Assembly: GCF_007971225.1 (NCBI RefSeq)
Contig: NZ_CP042435.1
Location: 2,173,501 to 2,237,500, forward strand
Direction: 5' to 3'
DNA length: 64,000 bases
Origin: Panacibacter ginsenosidivorans
Lineage (GTDB): Bacteria > Bacteroidota > Bacteroidia > Chitinophagales > Chitinophagaceae
In this document: piece after piece, positions 26,062 to 33,687 of the stretch
Layout: every line of letters begins with the position of its first letter
Numbering within the stretch: the first letter of the stretch is position 1
Notes under the pieces: model-generated
The model's database searches: none
Told to the model about the DNA's origin: nothing
Seen by the model: the letters and a program-made list of their open reading frames with translations, nothing else
Made by a program: the position numbers and the translations under genes

Positions 26062-26086
26062 CCCGCAGTAAATATAAAACTGCGGG
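26062..26086 (+). terminator. Hairpin between DUF4331 and TPR genes
   Basis: CCCGCAGT (26062-26069) pairs perfectly with ACTGCGGG (26079-26086) around a nine-base loop. The T-tract after it is poor, so it may attenuate rather than end transcription and set the ratio of the secreted protein to the downstream gene products. Confidence 0.45.
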
Positions 26087-26122
26087 TTCTGTTACCTGCA
26101 GGTTCGTCCTGAAAATTTTGTT

Positions 26123-27472
26123 ATGAAAAAGAATACTATTTATACCCTGCTTGTTATTGCTTTTGTTATGTCAGTTGGCACTATTGTTTATAAGTATACC
26201 AGCAGCAAACCAAATGATAATGCAAACAAAACATATGCACTTCTTCCCCGCAAAGGAGCTGCAGCAAACTCTCCTGAGTGGATTAAAGTAAAAGAACAGG
26301 GATACCAGTTATTAAAGTCCATTCAAACAAATCCAAACGATACCAAATCCCTTATACAACTTGCTACGCTTTATATACGTGAAGCCCGGATCACCGGCAA
26401 CTATACTTACTATGATAAAGCAGCACTAACCTATGTGAATAATACGCTGGCAATAGATACAGCAAACTTTGAAGCACTCATCTTAAAATCGCTCTTATAT
26501 CTTTCACAACACCATTTTTCAGATGGTCTTGCATTAGCTGAAAAAGCAAAATCAATTAATCCTTACAATGCTTATGTATATGGCATTGCAATAGATGGCA
26601 ATGTTGAAATGGGCAATTATGATTCTGCAGTTGCAGATGCAGACAAAATGCTATCTATACGGCCGGACCTTCGCTCCTATTCCCGTGCATCTTATTTGAG
26701 AGAAATTTATGGTGATTATCCCGGTGCTATTGAAGCAATGAAAATGGCAGTACAAGCTGGCGCTCCCGGTGATGAAGCTACTGAGTGGACAAGAATACAA
26801 TTGGGTCATTTGTATGAAAACACCGGAGATCTCAGGAATGCTGAAATGTATTACACATTATCTAATGAAGCAAGACCAGGCTATCCATATGCACTTGCAG
26901 GTTTGGCAAGGATTGCCGCAGCAAAAAAAGATTTTACTAAAGCAATCAGTTATTATGAACAAGCCGATACAACTGTTACAGATTTTTCTATAAAGGAAGG
27001 CCTGGCTGATGTATACCGGGAGATGGGACAAACAGCAAAGGCCGATGCATTAGAAAAAGAAATTATCAAGACAATGAATGGCGAAGCACAGAGTGCGGTA
27101 AATGATCAAACAATTGGTCACTATGTAGATAAGGAACTTGCTTATGCATATCTTAAAATAAATGATAATGACAATGCATTAAAACATGCATTGCTAGAGT
27201 ATGATCGCAGACCAGATAATATTGATGTGAATGAATGTGTGGCATGGGTTTACTACAATATGGGAGATTACGAAAAGGCATTACCTTATATAAAAACGGC
27301 ATTGAGAACAAACTGTAAAAACCCAACATTGCTTTGTCATGCAGGATTGATCTATGCAAAAGCAGGCAATAAAACAATTGCAAAAGCAACACTACAGCAG
27401 GCGCTTAATATGAATGCAAATATCACCAGCGATCTTAAAATGCAGGGAGCTTCTGCGTTACAAACATTGTAA
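26123..27472 (+). CDS. Membrane-anchored TPR protein
   Basis: A 449-residue protein with one N-terminal membrane segment (IYTLLVIAFVMSVGTIVYKY) and then tandem tetratricopeptide repeats through to the C-terminus, such as AEKAKSINPYNAYVYGIAIDGNVEMGNYDSAV and YTLSNEARPGYPYALAGLARIAAAKKDFTKAISYYEQA. The repeat part probably faces the periplasm and binds partner proteins. It lies 85 bases after the DUF4331 gene and 110 before the HupE/UreJ-like gene. A scaffold role for the neighbours is inference. Confidence 0.85.
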   Translation: MKKNTIYTLLVIAFVMSVGTIVYKYTSSKPNDNANKTYALLPRKGAAANSPEWIKVKEQGYQLLKSIQTNPNDTKSLIQLATLYIREARITGNYTYYDKAALTYVNNTLAIDTANFEALILKSLLYLSQHHFSDGLALAEKAKSINPYNAYVYGIAIDGNVEMGNYDSAVADADKMLSIRPDLRSYSRASYLREIYGDYPGAIEAMKMAVQAGAPGDEATEWTRIQLGHLYENTGDLRNAEMYYTLSNEARPGYPYALAGLARIAAAKKDFTKAISYYEQADTTVTDFSIKEGLADVYREMGQTAKADALEKEIIKTMNGEAQSAVNDQTIGHYVDKELAYAYLKINDNDNALKHALLEYDRRPDNIDVNECVAWVYYNMGDYEKALPYIKTALRTNCKNPTLLCHAGLIYAKAGNKTIAKATLQQALNMNANITSDLKMQGASALQTL

Positions 27473-27493
27473 GAAACTGGCAAGAAAATTTTT

Positions 27494-27546
27494 GGACACG
27501 GCTGCCGATTCTCTGTTTAACCTTTTCTTGCGTCGCACTCTTGTAC
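27494..27546 (-). repeat. Intergenic palindromic repeat, single left arm, type B (locus 12)
   Basis: The core CTTGCGTCGCACTCTTGTAC is at 27527-27546 and the outer end GACACGGCTG. It separates the TPR gene from the HupE/UreJ-like gene and faces right arm locus 13 across the latter. Confidence 0.83.
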
Positions 27547-27582
27547 TGTTTGTGCAATAGGCAGCTTTAAGCAATCATTGTC

Positions 27583-28266
27583 ATGAAACATCAGCAACAT
27601 TATAACTACACAAAAAAAATCATCGTATGTTTTCTTTTGTGCATTTGCGCAGCCATGCCATTGCTGGCGCACCCTATCAATGTAGCAATGGAACGTGCAC
27701 CGGCAAATGAAGTATTCTGGTTTTATACCAAAATGGGTATCACGCATATTATTCCAAATGGAATCGATCATATTTTGTTTGTGGTAAGTTTATGTTTACT
27801 GAGCAATAAGATCAAAACAATTTTATGGCAGGCTTCTGCTTTTACTGTTGCGCATACTATTACGATTGCATTAAGTATGAAAAATATAATTGTAGCACCG
27901 GGCCAGGTAGTAGAACCCATTATTGCATTATCTATTGCTTTCGTAGCTGTAGAAAATATTTTACTCAATGAGTTAAAACCCTGGCGGGTAGTAATTGTAT
28001 TTTTCTTTGGCCTGGTACATGGATTAGGGTTTGCCAGTGCATTAGGTGAAGTTGGTTTGCCGCGAAATAATTTCTATACGTCCATTATCGCATTTAATAT
28101 TGGTGTAGAACTTGGACAGATAGCAGTGATTTTACTGGTTTTTGGATTACTAATAATACCTTTTGGAAAAAGGTTGAATTTTAAAAAGCAGTTTGTATAT
28201 CCTTTATCCATTATGATCGCGTTGGTTGCAGGTTATTGGACAGTTGAACGCATAATAGGTGTATAA
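27583..28266 (+). CDS. HupE/UreJ-like membrane protein
   Basis: A 227-residue protein with a signal-like start (ICAAMPLLAHP) and five or six membrane segments. Conserved polar residues of the HupE/UreJ_2 group stand in the membrane: GITHIIPNGIDHILFVVSL, FTVAHTITIALS, FGLVHGLGFASALGE and FNIGVELGQ. HupE and UreJ relatives are linked to nickel or cobalt transport, and here the paired histidines fit metal movement, but the metal is unknown. Third member of the DUF4331 group; bracketed by inverted type B repeat arms. Confidence 0.84.
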   Translation: MKHQQHYNYTKKIIVCFLLCICAAMPLLAHPINVAMERAPANEVFWFYTKMGITHIIPNGIDHILFVVSLCLLSNKIKTILWQASAFTVAHTITIALSMKNIIVAPGQVVEPIIALSIAFVAVENILLNELKPWRVVIVFFFGLVHGLGFASALGEVGLPRNNFYTSIIAFNIGVELGQIAVILLVFGLLIIPFGKRLNFKKQFVYPLSIMIALVAGYWTVERIIGV

Positions 28267-28310
28267 TAAAATAAATGGGCTTTGCTAATTTGCAGCATTG
28301 TGAACAGAAA

Positions 28311-28362
28311 GTAAAAGTGTGCGACGCAACGAAAAAGAATAGTAGTAAGAAAGCCGGGTACA
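28311..28362 (+). repeat. Intergenic palindromic repeat, single right arm, type B variant (locus 13)
   Basis: The core GTAAAAGTGTGCGACGCAAC is at 28311-28330, followed by GAAAAAGAAT and the outer end AAGCCGGGTAC. It lies in the convergent gap between the HupE/UreJ-like and YtxH genes. Confidence 0.82.
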
Positions 28363-28368
28363 TAAAAG

Positions 28369-28400
28369 AAACCCGGCCATCTTTCGATGCACCGGGTTTT
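28369..28400. terminator. Convergent-gap hairpin AAACCCGG/CCGGGTTT
   Basis: AAACCCGG (28369-28376) pairs with CCGGGTTT (28392-28399) around a 15-base loop and is followed by T/A runs. It is suited to ending the HupE/UreJ-like transcript on the plus strand. Confidence 0.6.
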
Positions 28401-28503
28401 CATACCAAAACTACACTACATACTCATCTCTTCGGTCTTCCATATTTTCAATTGATTCATTTATCCTGCCGGTCAGTGTCTTTCAATAATTCTTACATAT
28501 AGT

Positions 28504-28782
28504 CTATGAAAGGCCTGAACCAGCCTGGCTTTTAAAACCCTGTATCTTTTCTTTTCCTTTTGCAATAAACTCTGACATTTCCTCTTTAGCAGATTTAAAT
28601 TTTTCGCTCATCTCTTCTGAAAGATCATTGGCTTTTGCTTTTAAACTTTCTGAAAGATCAGCGCTTTTATCTGCTATTTTCTTTCTTGTTTTTGAACCTT
28701 TATCTGGTGCAAATAACACGCCCAGGATAGCGCCAGCTGCCGCACCTAATAAAACGCCTGTAATAATTTTTTGTGTGCTCAT
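28504..28782 (-). CDS. YtxH domain-containing small membrane protein
   Basis: A 92-residue protein: one glycine/alanine-rich membrane segment (ITGVLLGAAAGAILGVLFAPDKGSKTRKKI is the YtxH signature), then a long charged amphipathic helix (KAKANDLSEEMSEKFKSAKEEMSEFIAKGKEKIQGF) that may form a coiled coil. ATG at 28782 is preferred, as the preceding in-frame 37 codons have no likeness to the family. Members are often stress-induced; function is unknown. It follows the next gene by 113 bases. Confidence 0.85.
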   Translation of the reverse strand: MSTQKIITGVLLGAAAGAILGVLFAPDKGSKTRKKIADKSADLSESLKAKANDLSEEMSEKFKSAKEEMSEFIAKGKEKIQGFKSQAGSGLS

Positions 28783-28895
28783 AAAATGAATATTGATTGT
28801 TATTGTATTTATTTTAATTACTAAAATGTTGCCAGTTTTTTCAATGTCCCATATACAATCATCGCTGTATCTTATGGGCATCATTTTCCCCACAA

Positions 28896-29456
28896 CTAAT
28901 CATCTTTTCCCTTTTCACTTCCGGCAAAGACATTACCAATAGCATTTACAATGCTTGAAACAGGCCCTTCCATTTTTGTTATATTATCATCAAGCGTATC
29001 ATCGTGCAGCAAATCTCCCATATGCAATGAAGGTGGCAGATATAGTAATATGTTACTGCGCTCAGCCGCAACAATATTCTTTACATCCTTTACTGACAAA
29101 GGGTTTGCCGCCCTTATTAATCCTACTGCCTGTTTTGCTATCAGTTCCATTCGTTCTGCTGCATTTACTTCAGATACATCGCTGTATTTTGAAACTTTTA
29201 TTATAGCATCAGCAGTGTCGTCGCCAAGCATTGCATTAAGCCAGTCATTGGTAAGGCTGGCAATCATTACCTGTTGTGCTCCTTCATCTGTGCGTGTAAA
29301 CTTGTATAATACTATTAGTACGGCCGGTATTGCAGCCTGGTTAAGTTTATCTTCGTCCTTACCATCAGCAATAGGTTGCTGTGTATTGGGGTCAATTTTT
29401 TTTAGTTCAATGTCTCCAAGATTTTTTTTAATTGCATCGATAAGATTGTGTGACAT
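28896..29456 (-). CDS. Conserved-looking hypothetical protein
   Basis: I do not recognise this 186-residue protein. It has no signal peptide and looks largely helical, beginning MSHNLIDAIKKNLGDIELKKIDPNTQQPI. The middle (FTRTDEGAQQVMIASLTNDWLNAMLGDD) resembles DUF937-like helical repeats only in style, not convincingly. The C-terminal part contains PPSLHMGDLLHDDTLDDNITKMEGPVSSIVNAIGNVF. It precedes the YtxH gene and may be expressed with it. Confidence 0.65.
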   Translation of the reverse strand: MSHNLIDAIKKNLGDIELKKIDPNTQQPIADGKDEDKLNQAAIPAVLIVLYKFTRTDEGAQQVMIASLTNDWLNAMLGDDTADAIIKVSKYSDVSEVNAAERMELIAKQAVGLIRAANPLSVKDVKNIVAAERSNILLYLPPSLHMGDLLHDDTLDDNITKMEGPVSSIVNAIGNVFAGSEKGKDD

Positions 29457-29557
29457 ATAATTTTTTTAGTGATGAGCGAATAGTGATTCAGTATTATCAA
29501 TAAAAAAATTGTGCCAATAAAGCAGTTTGCCAATTACAAAAAGCTTCTTAAGAAATC

Positions 29558-29582
29558 AAAAAGCAGCACCAGGCTGCTTTTT
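29558..29582 (-). terminator. Terminator after SQR
   Basis: AAAAAGCAGC (29558-29567) and GCTGCTTTTT (29573-29582) form a perfect ten-base stem with loop ACCAG and runs of A and T on either side. It is 30 bases beyond the SQR stop on the minus strand. Confidence 0.75.
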
Positions 29583-29611
29583 TCCAAACTAAAACAAACT
29601 ACGCCTAAAAC

Positions 29612-30808
29612 TTACATTTTCCCTGTGAGAATTTTATTCCAGTATAACCATGGTAATACATTTTTTTTCAATTTATACATGCTCCATCTTTCTTTGCTTT
29701 GATCAAAAGGAAATGTTTCCTGCGGCACGTTGTTGTAATCAAACTCTGCTAAAACCAGTTTACCATAACCGGTAACCAATGGGCAGGATGTATAACCAGC
29801 GTAAGTTGCGGTCATTGGTTTATTGTTAATCAAAGACAACAAATTACTTACCACAACCGGCGCTTGTTTCCTGATGGCGGCACCTGTTTTGGATGTAGGC
29901 AAAGACGATGCGTCACCCAATGAAAAAATATTTTCGTACCGCATGTGCTGCAATGTATTTTTATCCACATCAACCCAGCCCGCAGCATTTGCCAGCGGAC
30001 TATTCTTAATAAAATCAGGCGCTGACTGAGGCGGTGTTATATGTATCATATCAAAATCAACCCAATATTCCTTGTCCTTGTTAGCTTCTCCGAAGCCCAT
30101 AAATTTTGCTTTCTTATTAGTACCATCAATTTCGTCGAGCCTTACAAAAAAGTTTAATTTAATTTGTCCACGTTCAACTACTTTCTTTAACGTCTTTTCA
30201 TATTTTTCTACAGCAAATAATCTTGTGCCGCCACTCCAGTATTGAATATCAATTTTATCAAGTAGTCCATGTTTCCTGAAATAATCTGCAGCCAGGTACA
30301 TGATCTTATGTGGTGCCCCGCCACATTTTACAGGCGTGTTAGGATTGGTAAAAATAGCTTTACCACCTTTTAAGTTTTTAATACACTCATACGTATACGT
30401 CGCCGTTTTAAAACTATAATTCGAGCACACACCATTCTTACCTAATGTTTCTTTCAAACCTTTAATGGCATCCCAGTTTAATTGTATGCCAGGTGCTACT
30501 ATCATGTAATCATATTGTACACGATCATTATTTTCCAGCAGTACTTCGTTCATTTCAGGATGAAAACTGGTTACTTTATGTTTTATCCATGAAACACCCT
30601 CGGGTATTACTGTAGATTCGTCACGCTCTGTCTTCGCTATATCAAAAACACCAGCGCCGGCCAATGTCCATGCAGGCTGATAATAATGTTTATCACTTGG
30701 TTCTATAACAGCAATATCAAGTGTTTTGTCTTTGACTAATAATTGTGCTGCGGTTGAAATGCCTGCGTTCCCCCCTCCCACAATTACGATCTGATGATGT
30801 AGTGGCAT
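29612..30808 (-). CDS. sqr: Sulfide:quinone oxidoreductase, type II-like (SQOR)
   Basis: A 398-residue FAD enzyme of the membrane surface that oxidises sulfide to persulfide or sulfane sulfur and passes electrons to quinone. The dinucleotide motif IVIVGGGNAGISTA opens the protein. The redox cysteines match mitochondrial SQOR: Cys162 in PVKCGGAPHKIMYLA and Cys342 in GYTSCPLVTGYGKL, 180 residues apart against 178 in the human enzyme. EIFSLGDASSLPTSKTGAAIRKQ-like residues (302-315 region) bind FAD. The upstream box GTGACATTTATCAC and the nearby CstB-like gene support sulfide disposal. Confidence 0.9.
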   Translation of the reverse strand: MPLHHQIVIVGGGNAGISTAAQLLVKDKTLDIAVIEPSDKHYYQPAWTLAGAGVFDIAKTERDESTVIPEGVSWIKHKVTSFHPEMNEVLLENNDRVQYDYMIVAPGIQLNWDAIKGLKETLGKNGVCSNYSFKTATYTYECIKNLKGGKAIFTNPNTPVKCGGAPHKIMYLAADYFRKHGLLDKIDIQYWSGGTRLFAVEKYEKTLKKVVERGQIKLNFFVRLDEIDGTNKKAKFMGFGEANKDKEYWVDFDMIHITPPQSAPDFIKNSPLANAAGWVDVDKNTLQHMRYENIFSLGDASSLPTSKTGAAIRKQAPVVVSNLLSLINNKPMTATYAGYTSCPLVTGYGKLVLAEFDYNNVPQETFPFDQSKERWSMYKLKKNVLPWLYWNKILTGKM

Positions 30809-30857
30809 ACAATTCGTTTTTATATTGCTAAGCTATACCGATAAAAAAAGAATAGTG

Positions 30858-30871
30858 GTGACATTTATCAC
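30858..30871. promoter_or_regulatory. Crp/Fnr-like box upstream of SQR
   Basis: GTGACATTTATCAC, a GTGA-N6-TCAC palindrome, 50 bases before the SQR ATG. A weak -7 box (TAGCTTAG at 30823-30830 on the minus strand) lies between them. It aligns with the sites at 19805-19818 and 33334-33347. Confidence 0.6.
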
Positions 30872-30914
30872 GTTGCATATTTTTTCTTAAAATATTTTGT
30901 TGGATAAAATAAAA

Positions 30915-30936
30915 CAGCCTCTTTTTAAAGAGGCTG
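30915..30936 (-). terminator. Terminator of the HMA operon
   Basis: CAGCCTCTTT (30915-30924) and AAAGAGGCTG (30927-30936) form a perfect ten-base stem; read on the minus strand it is followed by TTTTATTTTATCC. It ends the three-gene HMA/DUF6132/DUF2892-like transcript. Confidence 0.8.
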
Positions 30937-30962
30937 CGTATTCAAAAACAAGAACCATTTAT

Positions 30963-31220
30963 TTAACTTATTACGCAATGCAATAATGATTTAGCTTTTT
31001 TAAGGAGATTGTTCGATGCTTTTTCAGGATAGCCAAGTAATGCAAGTCTGCTTTTAATGATATCCCTGTCCATAGCTATACCCGTAACGCAAACCTTTTG
31101 TTGATCTTTATATACATTTACAGACTGCACTTCACGCAAATGCATAAGGCTGTTTGTAATGGTCACTATGCAGCCATCGCATTTAATATTCTCTACAAGA
31201 AAAGTTTCTGTGCTTAGCAT
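30963..31220 (-). CDS. Heavy-metal-associated (HMA) domain protein with CDGC site
   Basis: An 85-residue ferredoxin-like HMA domain: TFLVENIKCDGCIVTITNSLMHLREVQSVNVYKDQQKVCVTG. The metal loop is KCDGC rather than the usual MxCxxC, with both cysteines kept; two more cysteines occur later. It could carry copper or another soft metal, or a thiol. ATG at 31220 is preferred, one base after the upstream stop. Last of three tightly packed small genes between SQR and the CstB-like gene. Confidence 0.82.
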   Translation of the reverse strand: MLSTETFLVENIKCDGCIVTITNSLMHLREVQSVNVYKDQQKVCVTGIAMDRDIIKSRLALLGYPEKASNNLLKKAKSLLHCVIS

Positions 31221-31221
31221 A

Positions 31222-31431
31222 TTATGATTGTTTTTGTTGCTTTTCTTTTTTAAACATTCCGAAAAATAATGATCCCATAACCGCAAAATAAACAGTACTG
31301 TTCAGTGGCTTATTGCTTATCAGGCAGGTACCGGATGCGCAACCCACAAATTTCCAATATAAAAAACCTGCAAGAGCACCAACTAATGCACCTGCTAAAT
31401 ACAACCTGTTTCTATTTGCCCAACTCTTCAT
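31222..31431 (-). CDS. DUF6132-like small membrane protein
   Basis: A 69-residue protein with two membrane segments: RLYLAGALVGALAGFLYWKFVGCASGTCLISNKPLNSTVYFAVMGSLFFGMF. The motif WKFVGCxSGTCxI with two cysteines and the NSTVY turn matches what I know as DUF6132 in Bacteroidota. These genes often sit beside rhodanese and sulfide genes. Its stop is one base before the HMA start, and its start overlaps the next gene by 20 bases. Confidence 0.75.
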   Translation of the reverse strand: MKSWANRNRLYLAGALVGALAGFLYWKFVGCASGTCLISNKPLNSTVYFAVMGSLFFGMFKKEKQQKQS

Positions 31432-31651
31432 ATACTATTTCATTTTTGCTATTATCTTCACGGCGGCTACTCTTTACATTACAGCCGGCTGCACCGCAAC
31501 AACCCAAGTTAGCAATTGCAAGTATCACAACAAAAAAGCCAGCGATAGCCAGCGCCCATGAACCTTGCTGATATGCCTGTATGATAGCCATAATACCAAT
31601 TGCCAAACGCAGCACCCGCATTACATTCCAGCCCTTTAATAGTGTTTGCAT
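31412..31651 (-). CDS. Small membrane protein, DUF2892/YgaP-like
   Basis: A 79-residue protein with two hydrophobic segments (MRVLRLAIGIMAIIQAYQQGSWALAIAGFFVVILAIANLGCCGAAGC). The placement RxxRLxxG, then WALAIAGFFVVILAIANLGCCG, resembles the DUF2892 family, which accompanies rhodaneses. The GCCGAAGC cysteine run at the membrane edge may handle sulfur or metal. It heads the three-gene set and overlaps the DUF6132-like gene. The family name is tentative. Confidence 0.68.
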   Translation of the reverse strand: MQTLLKGWNVMRVLRLAIGIMAIIQAYQQGSWALAIAGFFVVILAIANLGCCGAAGCNVKSSRREDNSKNEIVYEELGK

Positions 31652-31659
31652 ATATTTTT

Positions 31660-31846
31660 ACAGTAAGCTTTTATTTAATTGTTAAACTTTCGTTGCGTCG
31701 CACCCTTCAGCTGCAACAAACATGGCAGCAACAGATGGCAGCCTATACCTAACATCTATATAGCCGGTTTGCTGAATCACATACTCATACGCACAAGAGT
31801 GCGACGCAACAAAAGTCAAATACTTATTCTATAGCCTGGTTCAACA
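31660..31846. repeat. Intergenic palindromic repeat, close left/right pair, B/B (locus 14)
   Basis: Left core GTTGCGTCGCACCCTTCAGC at 31692-31711; right core GCACAAGAGTGCGACGCAAC at 31791-31810, with outer end ATAGCCTGGTTCAAC. It lies between the small membrane genes and the CstB-like gene, and fills the whole gap of about 200 bases. Confidence 0.87.
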
Positions 31847-31851
31847 TTTTC

Positions 31852-33270
31852 TTATAACAAAGTAGTTGGGCACACATATTCTGTGAGTTTAAATTTGCCA
31901 CTTTCTTTTATTGCTTTGAAACCACCTGCAACATCAATAAGATTGTGGTAGCCTCTTGCTCTTAATGTAGAGACAAAGATCATAGAACGGTAACCACCGG
32001 CACAATGCACATAATACGTTTTGCTTTTATCAACCTGCAACATGCTATCGTTGATATAATCAAGTGGTGCATTCTCTGCATCTATCATGTGCTCGCTGTC
32101 GTACTCACTTTTCTTGCGAACATCAAGTATGTTGATGCTTTCCTTCTTAGCTACATCGGCAAGCTCATTTGCATTAATTGAGTTTATGTGATCTGTTTCT
32201 TTACCGGATTTTTTCCACGATTCAAAACCGCCCGCTAAATAACCAATTGTATAATCATAACCAACCCTTGCCAAACGTGTGATCACTTCTTCTTCACGGC
32301 CCGGTTCGGTAACCAATAATATCTCCTGCTTAACATCTGGTATCATCGTACCAACCCATGGTGCAAAACTTCCATCAATACCTATGTTTATAGCATTAGG
32401 AATAAACCCTTTTGCAAAAACCTGCGCGTCTCTTGTATCGAGTATCACTGCATTTGTTTCATTGGCTGCAGCTTCAAATGCTTCTGGTGAAAGTGCATGC
32501 TGGCCACGTTTAATTACTTCATCAATGCTATCATACCCTTTTATATTCATCAATACATTCAATGGGAAATAAGCAGGCGGCGGTGTTAAACCGGTAAGCA
32601 ATTCTTTCATGAATTGCTCTTTTGTTAAGCCCGGACGCAATGCATAATTGGTAGCTTTCTGATGACCGAGTGTATCTGTTGTTTCTTTACTCATGTTCTT
32701 ACCACAGGCACTGCCTGCACCGTGTGCAGGATAAACAATAATATCATCTGCCAGCGGCATTATTTTATTTTGCAGAGAATCGTATAAATATGCAGCAAGT
32801 TTTTCCTGTGTTAATTCTGCAATTACTTTTTGTGCAAGATCAGGACGTCCCACATCACCAATGAATAAAGTATCCCCGGTGAATATGCCTGTTTCTTTTC
32901 CATTTTCATCAGTTAATAAATAACAACTGCTTTCCATTGTATGGCCCGGCGTATGCAACACTTTAAAACTGATCTTCCCTACTTTAAAAATTTCTCCATC
33001 TTTTGCTACATGCGCTTCAAAGCCTGGTTTTGCAGTTGGGCCATATACAATAGTGGCCCCCGTTTTCTTTGCAAGGTCAAGATGCCCGGAGACAAAGTCA
33101 GCATGAAAATGTGTTTCAAACACGTATTTGATCTTTGCGTTATTACGCTCAGCTCTTTGAATATAAGGCTCTACTTCACGCAATGGATCAATCACTACAG
33201 CTTCGCCTTCGCTTTCAATATAGTAAGCTCCCTGTGCAAGACAACCGGTATAGATCTGTTCAACTTTCAT
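31852..33270 (-). CDS. CstB-like MBL-fold / pseudo-rhodanese / rhodanese protein
   Basis: A 472-residue cytosolic protein that should oxidise persulfides. Residues 1-245 are a metallo-beta-lactamase domain (ETHFHADFVSGH, HTPGHTMESSC, FTGDTLFIGDVGRPDL, YPAHGAGSACGK). A first rhodanese domain (about 270-365) lacks the catalytic Cys, reading LLVTEPGREEE. A second (about 375-465) keeps it in YYVHCAGGYRSM. MBL, pseudo-rhodanese and rhodanese in this order is the layout of Staphylococcus CstB, which turns persulfides into thiosulfate; ETHE1-type dioxygenases are the other relatives. Its promoter carries the same Crp/Fnr-like box as SQR. Confidence 0.87.
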   Translation of the reverse strand: MKVEQIYTGCLAQGAYYIESEGEAVVIDPLREVEPYIQRAERNNAKIKYVFETHFHADFVSGHLDLAKKTGATIVYGPTAKPGFEAHVAKDGEIFKVGKISFKVLHTPGHTMESSCYLLTDENGKETGIFTGDTLFIGDVGRPDLAQKVIAELTQEKLAAYLYDSLQNKIMPLADDIIVYPAHGAGSACGKNMSKETTDTLGHQKATNYALRPGLTKEQFMKELLTGLTPPPAYFPLNVLMNIKGYDSIDEVIKRGQHALSPEAFEAAANETNAVILDTRDAQVFAKGFIPNAINIGIDGSFAPWVGTMIPDVKQEILLVTEPGREEEVITRLARVGYDYTIGYLAGGFESWKKSGKETDHINSINANELADVAKKESINILDVRKKSEYDSEHMIDAENAPLDYINDSMLQVDKSKTYYVHCAGGYRSMIFVSTLRARGYHNLIDVAGGFKAIKESGKFKLTEYVCPTTLL

Positions 33271-33333
33271 ATAATAAGTTTTAAATTTTTGTAGTTCAGA
33301 TCACAAATTTGAGGTAATGCTAAAAAAAAAATT

Positions 33334-33347
33334 GTGACTTGTATCAC
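33334..33347. promoter_or_regulatory. Crp/Fnr-like box upstream of the CstB-like gene
   Basis: GTGACTTGTATCAC, extended as TTGTGACTTGTATCACC, 64 bases before the ATG at 33270. A -7-like AAATTTG on the minus strand (33304-33310) lies between. Close to the Crp consensus TGTGA-N6-TCACA. Confidence 0.6.
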
Positions 33348-33386
33348 CTACATAAAAAATAGCTCTAAAAAGTAATTTATATTTTA

Positions 33387-33440
33387 TGAGCCAGGCATTA
33401 GTAAATATTAATCAACAACTGTTGCGTCGCACTCTTGTAC
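33387..33440 (-). repeat. Intergenic palindromic repeat, single left arm, type B (locus 15)
   Basis: Outer end TGAGCCAGGC; exact core GTTGCGTCGCACTCTTGTAC at 33421-33440. It lies between the divergent CstB-like and porin genes and faces locus 16 across the porin. The rest of this 417-base gap holds the CstB-like promoter with its box and about 240 AT-rich bases before the porin, in which I see no further clear element. Confidence 0.85.
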
Positions 33441-33687
33441 TTTACCAATACGCTTCCACAAAATCAATCCTTCCTGAATATGGTGGTTTTGTCTTTTTTG
33501 ATGAAAATACATTTTGTTAAATCTTTCATAACAAGATGCAGAATATTCTATTGCTTCTATATTTGCAACATTGTAACAAATTTTGATAACACAATCACTT
33601 TTTTACTTGATTGAAAATTTCTGGTAGTTGCAATCGCTTACAAAAGTTAATCCTGCTGTGCATTTTTATCAAGGTTTAAAATTCAAT

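Noticed and set aside
28275-28502. Plus-strand frame of 75 codons after the HupE/UreJ-like gene
   Set aside because: It translates repeat locus 13 (KVCDATKK) and the terminator hairpin.
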